Assembly: GCA_021796315.1 (NCBI GenBank) | Contig: JAJYOH010000208.1 | Coordinates: forward strand, 1 to 9,219 | Source: Chloroflexota bacterium | GTDB lineage: Bacteria; Chloroflexota; Anaerolineae; Anaerolineales; Villigracilaceae | Length of the DNA stretch: 9,219 nucleotides | Direction of reading: 5' to 3' | Shown: positions 1-6,232 of the stretch, piece after piece | Layout: every line of letters begins with the position of its first letter | Numbering within the stretch: the stretch's first letter is position 1 | Program-made: the position numbers and the translations under genes | Notes under the pieces: model-generated | What the model saw: only the letters and a program-made list of their open reading frames with translations | What the model was told of the DNA's origin: nothing | Databases searched by the model: none

Positions 1-26
1 CTGTTATCATGCAAGTAGGCATCCCG
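1..26. repeat. 26-bp exact inverted match to the HExxH tip of copy 1 (2579-2604)
   Basis: The first 26 bases are the exact reverse complement of 2579-2604, which encodes RDAYLHDNS in the first metallopeptidase tip. The match stops at 27/2578 and may continue beyond the left edge. The reading frame across this point is open, so the encoded N-terminus of the first protein is uncertain. Confidence 0.8.
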
Positions 27-2797
27 CCTCAACCACGGCGTCCACCCCAACCAGTTTGGCGCCGAACCTGGTGAGCATCACCGTTCAAGATACAAGCAAC
101 GCGCCGAAAAGCGGGCTGGCGGTCTATGTCTTCGATGGCAGCACTTATACTGGTCACAACGGAACCACCGATGCGAACGGCCAGGTCTCGTTCACTTTGC
201 CGGATGGCAGTTATCGCTTCCGCGCAGATCTCAATGGAACCCAGTTCTGGAGCAGTGCGCAGAACGACTGCACGATCCCGACTTGCGTCTCGGATATCAT
301 CACAGTGACTGAACCAGTAACCATAACGGTGAAAGATACATCTGACACACCGAAATCAGGATTGCCGGTTTACGCCTTCAATGCTTCAACCTACACGGGT
401 TACAACAGCACAACCGATTCCAACGGGCAGGTGAGTCTGACCCTGCCGCAGGGAAGTTATCGCTTCCGCGCAGACCTGAACCCCCAAGGAACGGGGGCAG
501 GCGGCACACAATTCTGGACGAGCGCGCAGAACGATTGTGCGATTCCGGGTTGTGTAAGTGATTCCATTACCGTGACCTTGCCTGTGACAATCACGGTGAA
601 AGACACGGATGGAACCGCGAAAGCAGGTTTGAACGTTTACGCGTTTGCAAGTTCGATGTACACAGGTTTCAATGGAGTCACGGACAGCAACGGACAGGTG
701 AATCTGACTTTGCCCCAAGGCGAATATCATTTCCGCGCGGACTTGAACGGCACACAATTCTGGAGTAGCGATCAGAACGATTGCACACTTCCCGGATGCA
801 CAACAGCCAGTATCATGGTGACCAAGCCATTAGTCCTCACCGTGCAGAGCCAGACCGGACAGCCCTATCCCAATCTACCGGTCTATGCTTTCGATGGAAC
901 CACGTACACCGGCTACAATGGCACGACCGACACCAACGGGCATGTGACCTTCACCCTGCCGCAAGGGAACTACCATTTCCGTGCCGATTACAACAGCGTG
1001 CCGTTCTGGAGCAGTGACCAAAACGACTGCACGCTTCCCGGATGCACAACCGAAACCGTGACCTTGCCCGGAGGCACTGGGCAGCAGAAGGTGACGATCA
1101 ATTACACCTACGATGCTCTCGGCCGCCTGACCGCTGCGAACTACAGCGATGGCAATTCCTTCGCTTATGCGTATGATGCCGCTGGAAATGTCCTGCAATA
1201 TACGAGCACGGTCAACGGTCTACCGTCCACCGTCTCATACACCTACAATTCTGCCAACGAACTGGTCACCGCGCAACTGGGCAACTCACCCGCCACGAAT
1301 TACACCTACGATGCGGACGGCAATTTGTTATCCAACAGTGTGAACACGTATGCTTATGATTCCGCCGATCGTTTGATTACGGTCAACGGTACGTCAGGCA
1401 CGGTCAGCATGGCTTACGACGGTTTGGGTAATCGCCTGTCCATGAGCGCGGCAGGTGTGACCACGCAGTATGTGTTGGATGGCAACAACCCGCTTATGGC
1501 AACCGCCGCGGGCAAGACCACCTTCTATCTGTATGGTGTGGGGCCAATAGGTGAGCTGACCGATTCGTGGGCGTATGATCTTTCGGATGGTACGAACACG
1601 CCGCGCCAACTTGTAGATGCGCAAGGCAACATCACTTACGCAGCGCGCTATACCCCTTGGGGCGATACGATGGAATCCAATGGCACAGGGAACTTCACCT
1701 TCGGTTATCTGGGCGGTTTGATGGATAGTGCTACCGATCTGATCTATGTTGGCAATGGACAGTACTATGATCCAGCAACAGGAAGATTCATCAATCGCAA
1801 TGCCAACTCAAATAGCACCAACCCGTATGTGCCATGGGGAGGTAATCCAACCGGAGTGCTTTTCACTCCGCTGGCTCTGCTGTCTCTGGTTTACACTCGC
1901 AAGAAGAAACGCGGTACACTGGATACGATCATTATTTTGGTTGTGCTAGGCGTGGCGCTTGGTATGAGTCTGGCGGGGTGTAACTTCAGTCAGCCAGTGC
2001 CGGGTGGAACAGCTAGCGGTACTGCCACTCCGACTCCAACTCCTGCTGAACCTTCTGCGCTCACCGTGACGGCTACATATACGCCCACACCGACAGGCAC
2101 TCCGGTTCCATCACCATCTGTGACTTGCACGGCCACGCTTACGCCAACATCAACACCAATATCATCCATTGCTGACTACCTTAAACAAATGTTCGGCGTA
2201 GAATTACTGAACGGTACCACCGACGCAACAGGAATTTGGGATCAAAGGCGAGCCGAGAACGCTCTTCGGGCAGTCACGGATGTGGCCACAAAGCTTTCTG
2301 CGATATCTGGCAAGAATCCCTCAGATGCCTTTCGTACTAACTTTGACACCTACAGCGAGAATCTCGTGATGAAAAAAGTATTTTCCTTTGACTATAATGG
2401 ACAAACTTTTTATGGTGGCGGAGTCACGCTGGGTCCCCATCTGATAATCTTTGCTTGGATTGATTATAAGCGAGATGACTCTATGCGTAATAATATAGTG
2501 CACGAATTAGGTCATGCATTTAGCTCTAATAAGGGTTTCGAGCCGCAGAAAGAGATACCACAAGTTTTACTGAATAATCGGGATGCCTACTTGCATGATA
2601 ACAGTACGGTCATGTGGCAAGCCCATAGATCATCGGAGCCAGGAGAAACATTTGCCGACATGTTCTTAGCATACACATATGGAGTATGGCGAGATCCAAT
2701 TGATGTTAAAAGGTTACAGGCGGCAGATCCTGCACACCCTGAAAATTGGAATCCTCCGCAATGGATAGATGATCATATGAGAACGTGGGTAAAATGA
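2..2797 (+). CDS. Rhs/YD-repeat protein with HExxH metallopeptidase C-terminal tip (5' partial)
   Basis: Numbering is from a TTG at 56, giving 913 residues. That TTG has no ribosome binding site and the frame is open back to position 2, so the true start probably lies upstream. Residues 5-340 are four Ig-like repeats. Residues about 346-587 are a short YD-repeat core (NYTYDALGRL, YTYDADGNL, GQYYDPATGRF). Residues 589-642 hold a basic stretch, a membrane helix and a lipobox-like LAGC. Residues 643-702 are a Thr/Pro linker. Residues about 703-913 are the tip, with HELGH at 816-820 and ETFADMF at 864-870, which fits a zinc peptidase with E864 (or D868) as third ligand. The canonical DPxGL self-cleavage motif at the end of the core is absent. 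The YD core is far shorter than in full-length Rhs proteins. The tip is more AT-rich than the core, as expected of a swapped module. Lipoprotein A follows at once. Rhs and peptidase assignments are from motifs; the toxin role is inferred. Confidence 0.82.
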   Translation, partial: CYHASRHPASTTASTPTSLAPNLVSITVQDTSNAPKSGLAVYVFDGSTYTGHNGTTDANGQVSFTLPDGSYRFRADLNGTQFWSSAQNDCTIPTCVSDIITVTEPVTITVKDTSDTPKSGLPVYAFNASTYTGYNSTTDSNGQVSLTLPQGSYRFRADLNPQGTGAGGTQFWTSAQNDCAIPGCVSDSITVTLPVTITVKDTDGTAKAGLNVYAFASSMYTGFNGVTDSNGQVNLTLPQGEYHFRADLNGTQFWSSDQNDCTLPGCTTASIMVTKPLVLTVQSQTGQPYPNLPVYAFDGTTYTGYNGTTDTNGHVTFTLPQGNYHFRADYNSVPFWSSDQNDCTLPGCTTETVTLPGGTGQQKVTINYTYDALGRLTAANYSDGNSFAYAYDAAGNVLQYTSTVNGLPSTVSYTYNSANELVTAQLGNSPATNYTYDADGNLLSNSVNTYAYDSADRLITVNGTSGTVSMAYDGLGNRLSMSAAGVTTQYVLDGNNPLMATAAGKTTFYLYGVGPIGELTDSWAYDLSDGTNTPRQLVDAQGNITYAARYTPWGDTMESNGTGNFTFGYLGGLMDSATDLIYVGNGQYYDPATGRFINRNANSNSTNPYVPWGGNPTGVLFTPLALLSLVYTRKKKRGTLDTIIILVVLGVALGMSLAGCNFSQPVPGGTASGTATPTPTPAEPSALTVTATYTPTPTGTPVPSPSVTCTATLTPTSTPISSIADYLKQMFGVELLNGTTDATGIWDQRRAENALRAVTDVATKLSAISGKNPSDAFRTNFDTYSENLVMKKVFSFDYNGQTFYGGGVTLGPHLIIFAWIDYKRDDSMRNNIVHELGHAFSSNKGFEPQKEIPQVLLNNRDAYLHDNSTVMWQAHRSSEPGETFADMFLAYTYGVWRDPIDVKRLQAADPAHPENWNPPQWIDDHMRTWVK
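68..1075 (+). repeat. Four tandem Ig-like (carboxypeptidase-regulatory-like) domain repeats
   Basis: The units lie at about 68-316, 317-583, 584-829 and 830-1075, each 82-89 codons. Each contains TVxD, GLxVYxF, YTGxN, TTDxNGxV, LPxGxYxFRAD, FWSSxQNDC and PxC. The DxNG turn followed by LPxGxYxFRA is typical of the carboxypeptidase-regulatory-like or SpaA/prealbumin-type beta-sandwich that forms extracellular stalks. Each unit has two cysteines about five residues apart (C-x4-C), perhaps a disulfide in an exported protein. Unit 2 has a 7-residue Gly-rich insertion before GTQFW. Similarity is clear at the DNA level, so the array could expand or shrink by recombination. Confidence 0.85.
1431..1635 (+). 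repeat. 205-bp tract identical to 8649-8853
   Basis: Every base matches the fourth cassette at a constant offset of 7218. The 130 bp just before the tract, at the same offset, differ at many (about 18) positions, and the sequence after it diverges at once. This marks a recent exchange or gene conversion between Rhs core copies. Confidence 0.85.
1820..1981 (+). other. Copy 1 of 54-codon membrane/lipobox module between Rhs core and tip
   Basis: It encodes NPYVPWGGNPTG, a short hydrophobic stretch (LFTPLALLSLVY), a basic cluster (TRKKKRG), a second hydrophobic helix (TIIILVVLGVALGM) and SLAGC. Basic cluster, helix and lipobox-like cysteine together resemble a lipoprotein signal peptide placed inside a large protein. 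A Thr/Pro linker follows. The same module recurs at 4066-4227, 6458-6619 and 9038-9199, always exactly 162 nt. Confidence 0.75.
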
Positions 2798-2807
2798 ACG
2801 TTCGATC

Positions 2808-2812
2808 GGAGG
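2808..2812 (+). promoter_or_regulatory. Ribosome binding site that decides a TTG start
   Basis: A perfect GGAGG lies 5 nt before a TTG at 2818. The upstream alternatives in the same frame, GTG 2785 and ATG 2794 (the latter in an ATGA overlap with the preceding stop), have no comparable site. The TTG start also gives a cleaner lipoprotein signal peptide. Confidence 0.65.
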
Positions 2813-2817
2813 TAAAT

Positions 2818-3819
2818 TTGAAGCCACAAGTGTGCAAGTTGGGATTGTGCCTTGGCATTTCGTTGTTGGTTTTGTTGGGCTGTATTCCCATAGCTAACAA
2901 TTCAGGAATTCATGTAAGCGAAACCACGACCACATCATCTCTACAGTCAACTGCTACAACAAATTCGGTAGAGAGCACTATTCCCTCATCACCCATTCCC
3001 ACGGGAACTCCTGTCAATATTTCAACATTGAGTCTGGGTGACGCATATCTGTCATTGCAAAAATTGATTCAAGGTGGTCAAAGTTGCCTGCTTCCCTGCT
3101 GGGGTGGAATAATTCCTGGGGTGACCTCAACTTCAGATGCAAGTGTTAAACTACAAACCTTGTTTCAAGTGGCTACCGGTGGGCCACCGCTTTACTACAA
3201 GGGCCAACAGTTCCTAACTGCAGGTGGCGGTAGGAGCTTCCTCCTCGATGATGCAGAGATCAACCTTGTTTTAGGATGGTTGTATCATCCCGACAGAGAG
3301 ACAGTAGAGATGGTGCAAGTCGAAGCATTTGCCTTTCAGAAACTAAAAGATACAAAAGAGTATCTATACGGCAGTCAATCATATAAACAGCTATTTGAAG
3401 AATATGGCATTCAAAAAGTCTTATCTAGCTATGGGCGTCCGTCTAAAGTTTTGACATTCGCATATGTTTATGGATATGGTAATAGTAACCCTTATCCGAA
3501 TCCGGAGGAGTTCCAAATATTATTGCTGTACAACAAGGGAATATTTATTAACTACATGATGCCGTTGAAGCGAATAGGAAATGACAATGGAGAGGCTTGT
3601 CCAGCTGACGCATTTTTTGATATGTGGCTTATTCCGACCGGAAGCAGCGATTTTTATCAAGAGATGTGGTCGTCTTCGGTTACCGGCTCGCCGGATTTTT
3701 CTTCCCGCCTGAAAGTTGAAGAATCTACACAATTTACAGAGGATAGTTTCTACCAAACCTTTAGGGCATCAACTAATACATGTGTAGAAACTCCTTTGGG
3801 AATCTGGCCACAGCACTGA
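2818..3819 (+). CDS. Lipoprotein A, putative immunity partner of the HExxH tip
   Basis: The product is 333 residues from the TTG start, or 344 from GTG 2785. The signal peptide is MKPQVCK, a hydrophobic core, then lipobox LLGC with Cys22. A Ser/Thr-rich tether follows, then a globular domain with SCLLPCWGG, SSYGRPSKV and a C-terminal FTEDSFYQTF...TCVE segment. The product should be exported and anchored on the outer face of the membrane. It resembles lipoprotein B (7462-8298) in all three segments, and both genes directly follow an HExxH tip, which supports a cognate pairing. I recognise the cysteine/PCW motif as common in Anaerolineae hypothetical lipoproteins but cannot name a characterised family. 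The gene starts within 21 nt of the upstream stop, so co-transcription is likely. Immunity is inferred from position; a general lipoprotein role is the alternative. Confidence 0.8.
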   Translation: MKPQVCKLGLCLGISLLVLLGCIPIANNSGIHVSETTTTSSLQSTATTNSVESTIPSSPIPTGTPVNISTLSLGDAYLSLQKLIQGGQSCLLPCWGGIIPGVTSTSDASVKLQTLFQVATGGPPLYYKGQQFLTAGGGRSFLLDDAEINLVLGWLYHPDRETVEMVQVEAFAFQKLKDTKEYLYGSQSYKQLFEEYGIQKVLSSYGRPSKVLTFAYVYGYGNSNPYPNPEEFQILLLYNKGIFINYMMPLKRIGNDNGEACPADAFFDMWLIPTGSSDFYQEMWSSSVTGSPDFSSRLKVEESTQFTEDSFYQTFRASTNTCVETPLGIWPQH

Positions 3820-3840
3820 TAATGGTTTGCTCAACGAAAC

Positions 3841-3954
3841 CCACACCCAGTGCCAACTGAGCGACGCTAATGGAAGGTCACTCACACACCAAGATATACA
3901 CCTTGAGGCGACACGCTGGAATCAAGCGGCACGGGTAACTTCACTATCGGTTAC
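3841..3954 (+). pseudogene. Broken Rhs-core remnant at the head of displaced cassette 2
   Basis: The DNA aligns with the core of copy 1 at about 1600-1700. The frame reading QLSDANG (compare QLVDAQG in copy 1) loses one nucleotide near 3875-3879, where 5 nt replace 6. In the new frame RYTPWGD has become RYTP-stop-GD, because TGG is TGA at about 3897. Beyond that the frame is intact (SSGTGNFTIGYLGG). A ribosome arriving from further upstream therefore could not translate cassette 2 as a fusion. Confidence 0.7.
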
Positions 3955-5043
3955 TTGGGCGGCTTGATGGATACATCAACTAGATTGATCTATGTGGGGA
4001 ACGGGCAGTATTATGATCCAAGCACTGGAAGATTCCTGTCGCGCGGTGCAAACACCAATAGCACTAATCCGTATGTGCCGTGGGGAGGCAATCCAACCGG
4101 TGCACTCTTCACACCGTTAGCTCTGCTGTCTCTGGTTTACACTCGTAGGAAGAAACGCGGTACACTGGATACAATCATTATTTTGGTAGTGCTGGGTGTG
4201 TCGCTTGGAATGGGATTGTCTGCATGCGGGACTAATCCTGCTCCTCCACCTGTGATTACGATCACGCCTACCCCCACTCCGAATGGAACTCCAGAGGTAA
4301 CAATCACGGCAACGGCAACAGTTCCTGCTCCTCCTGGTACTCCCACCCCAACTATTACCGTAACTTGCACGGCCACAGCTATCTCAGGCACGCCAACGCC
4401 CATGGCCACATCAGGGTATTATATTCCCACTGAATCACAAGCTAAGGATGTTGATGGAAATTTCAAGGATGCTATTCCCGTCGACTCTACCGGATATGCT
4501 AATCAACTATATTTGACTAGTTACGAATATAAGGGCACTGCTAACGAATATACCAATGGTCTTGCTGGCAGTCTTCCGCCTTTAAAGGTATACGATGGTA
4601 TTATATATGATTACAACTATACCTGCCTACAAGGTTCAGCGAAATTAGATTTATCAGCTAACGGACATTACATTTCATGCAATACAGCATCTGCATGGTC
4701 TGGTTATATAAGTTACAATCAGAATCCCAACAGAGCAAAATTGGATATCAGGTATAGGTGGGCCGATGAGACAAAAATTAGATCGTTAAAAGCCTTCCAT
4801 ACTGCAGCAGTTTGCCCTGGTTCTCCGCTTTATGGAAAAACAGTTCAAATCGTTGGATTACCAGATAATGCAATGCAAATACTAAAAGACCATGGGAACT
4901 CAGATGCAATATTCAATGTGGTAGATACGGGTGGAAGGCTGTGCTCAACGAATGCAATAGATATTTTTACCGGAGAGGGCGCTACCGCTTATGGGTTCGA
5001 TCCCGCTTTTTATACTCATCCAGTCACAGTTTATCAACAGTAG
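3955..5043 (+). CDS. Displaced Rhs cassette 2: core end, membrane module and 3D/double-psi-barrel-like tip
   Basis: There are 362 residues from a TTG at 3955 (ATG at 3967 is an alternative). Neither has a good ribosome binding site, so this may be a silent cassette used by recombination. Residues 1-37 are the end of the Rhs core (IYVGNGQYYDPSTGRF). Residues 38-91 are the membrane/lipobox module ending LSAC. Residues 92-150 are a Thr/Pro linker with a TCTAT motif. The tip covers about 151-362. Its last 75 residues read as a 3D-like double-psi beta-barrel: SPLYGKTVQIVG (compare xPLGTKVYI), then VVDTGG with D324 and NAIDIF with D336, matching the spaced Asp pattern of the 3D family found in MltA-type lytic transglycosylases and resuscitation-factor-like wall enzymes. 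A role in peptidoglycan cleavage is inferred. The first half of the tip is unrecognised. A lipoprotein beta-propeller follows 20 nt later. Confidence 0.72.
   Translation: MGGLMDTSTRLIYVGNGQYYDPSTGRFLSRGANTNSTNPYVPWGGNPTGALFTPLALLSLVYTRRKKRGTLDTIIILVVLGVSLGMGLSACGTNPAPPPVITITPTPTPNGTPEVTITATATVPAPPGTPTPTITVTCTATAISGTPTPMATSGYYIPTESQAKDVDGNFKDAIPVDSTGYANQLYLTSYEYKGTANEYTNGLAGSLPPLKVYDGIIYDYNYTCLQGSAKLDLSANGHYISCNTASAWSGYISYNQNPNRAKLDIRYRWADETKIRSLKAFHTAAVCPGSPLYGKTVQIVGLPDNAMQILKDHGNSDAIFNVVDTGGRLCSTNAIDIFTGEGATAYGFDPAFYTHPVTVYQQ
4066..4227 (+). other. Copy 2 of 54-codon membrane/lipobox module
   Basis: Same order as copy 1: NPYVPWGGNPTG, LFTPLALLSLVY, TRRKKRG, hydrophobic helix, LSAC. The first 47 nt (4066-4112) are identical to copy 3 (6458-6504). 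Confidence 0.75.
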
Positions 5044-5053
5044 TGCCGATACT

Positions 5054-5057
5054 GGAG
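5054..5057 (+). promoter_or_regulatory. Ribosome binding site for the beta-propeller lipoprotein
   Basis: GGAG lies 6 nt before the ATG at 5064. It selects that start over ones further upstream in the same frame (for example 4941), which would overlap cassette 2 and put about 41 non-signal residues before the lipoprotein signal peptide. Confidence 0.65.
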
Positions 5058-5063
5058 ATTCCA

Positions 5064-6194
5064 ATGCAGAAAAGAAAGTCTCTCACTCTAAAATTAGTTA
5101 TATTTGCTTCAGTACCTATCCTTCTGATGAGCTGTATGTCCTTGGTGGGCAATATTTCCGCGACCGAGAAAGTGAGTTCATCGCCGACCGTTGTACAGGG
5201 TACTCAGGAAAGCACATTAGCACCTTCTTTGTTGGCTGAATGGACAATAGGAAACCCACAGGATATAGCCTGGAGTCCAGATAGCAAATTGTTTGCAATC
5301 AATTATGTGATGGATGGGAACAATTTCGTACAAGCCTTTTCTGTAGAGACGTTCAAAAGTGTGTGGACTGCTAGTAACAGTTTGGCATCCGACTTAGTTT
5401 TCACACCGGATGGACAGTTTATTGTAGAATCAAATATACATGTTCCTCTCTTCTATTGGAGGAACATACACCAGGGCAACATAGTGCATATGGGTGAATT
5501 CAAAGATGTGGAACACATCGCGAATGGGTCTTGCAGTGGTGGCGGGCAGGTTATGATAGAAAATGCCAAGGGAGATTTTGCTGTAATTGCAGATTACAAC
5601 GAAGTGTTTGGTCTTAACGGGCCGGGTTTAGTTTTCGTCCGTCAGTTGGATTTAGAAACAGGTAAATGTAAGGAACTATTCAATTATCAAGATCCTTCTC
5701 TGGACTTCTTCTTTGACTTGAACTCCAGCGGCACTCTCTTAGCTTACGGAGTTGCGGACAAAGACGATTCAATTGTAATATGGGATATGGAAAAGCAATC
5801 AGAAGTATGTCACATTTCCCCAGTACTGTTTGAGCGTTTTGTTCCTAGCGGAAACACATTAGCAGTAGTACAAGATCAAAAGATGGTTTTTTTCAACGCA
5901 ACAACTTGCAAAGAAATCAGAGAGTTGAACGTATCCCCTCTCTCTGGTTATGAAACTTATTTGGCTTTTAGCCCCAATGGAGAGGAGTTTGCCATTGCCA
6001 AAGATTCAATTCAAATTATGAATGTATCCACCGGCGATATCTTAACACAAATTGCCATTCCCAAAAATGCTTATCTTAACTCATCGAAACTCTTTTGGAG
6101 CGGAATTAAGTTTAGTCCAGATGGCCGGTATCTTCTAATCACTTACACAACATCAAATGCCAATGAAATCCAGCTTTGGCAACTAAAACAATAA
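5064..6194 (+). CDS. Lipoprotein with WD40-like beta-propeller, putative immunity partner of cassette 2
   Basis: The product is 376 residues. The signal peptide MQKRKSLTLK plus a hydrophobic core ends at lipobox LMSC with Cys24. A short Ser/Thr tether leads into propeller-like repeats: DIAWSPDSKLFAI, DLVFTPDGQFIV, LNSSGTLLAYG...IVIWDME, YLAFSPNGEEFAI...IQIMN, IKFSPDGRYLLI and a closing IQLWQL. The [FW]SPDGxxLA pattern is that of WD40/TolB-type propellers, which bind proteins or glycans on their faces. The protein should sit on the outer surface of the membrane. It starts 20 nt after cassette 2 ends, in the same position lipoproteins A and B hold behind the HExxH tips, but its fold is unrelated to theirs. 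That matches the different tip it follows. Binding and neutralising the cassette 2 tip is inferred. Confidence 0.8.
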   Translation: MQKRKSLTLKLVIFASVPILLMSCMSLVGNISATEKVSSSPTVVQGTQESTLAPSLLAEWTIGNPQDIAWSPDSKLFAINYVMDGNNFVQAFSVETFKSVWTASNSLASDLVFTPDGQFIVESNIHVPLFYWRNIHQGNIVHMGEFKDVEHIANGSCSGGGQVMIENAKGDFAVIADYNEVFGLNGPGLVFVRQLDLETGKCKELFNYQDPSLDFFFDLNSSGTLLAYGVADKDDSIVIWDMEKQSEVCHISPVLFERFVPSGNTLAVVQDQKMVFFNATTCKEIRELNVSPLSGYETYLAFSPNGEEFAIAKDSIQIMNVSTGDILTQIAIPKNAYLNSSKLFWSGIKFSPDGRYLLITYTTSNANEIQLWQLKQ

Positions 6195-6232
6195 TCGGAT
6201 TATTCATAGAAATCGGAATTGCTCAATAGCCC

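Noticed and set aside
68..1075. The regular repeats as a CRISPR array.
   Set aside because: The unit is about 250 bp, coding and in frame, with no short repeat/unique spacer alternation. No tRNA, rRNA or CRISPR was seen anywhere in the window.
386..1624. Long open frames on the minus strand opposite the stalk repeats and YD core (for example 386-757, 875-1198, 1394-1624).
   Set aside because: They are antisense shadows of repeated coding DNA, with no ribosome binding sites or domain-like protein sequence; 8579-8893 repeats 1394-1624 simply because the sense DNA is duplicated.
1784..1830. A canonical Rhs self-cleavage motif (DPxGL) at the end of the core.
   Set aside because: The position after GRF reads INRNANSNSTNPY (and SRDVNPNSTNPY or similar in other copies); no DPxGL is present in any of the four copies.
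4941..5063. An N-terminal extension of the beta-propeller lipoprotein starting at 4941 and overlapping cassette 2.
   Set aside because: The 41 extra residues are Arg/Ser-rich and would bury the lipoprotein signal; ATG 5064 has a GGAG site and starts exactly at a lipoprotein signal peptide.
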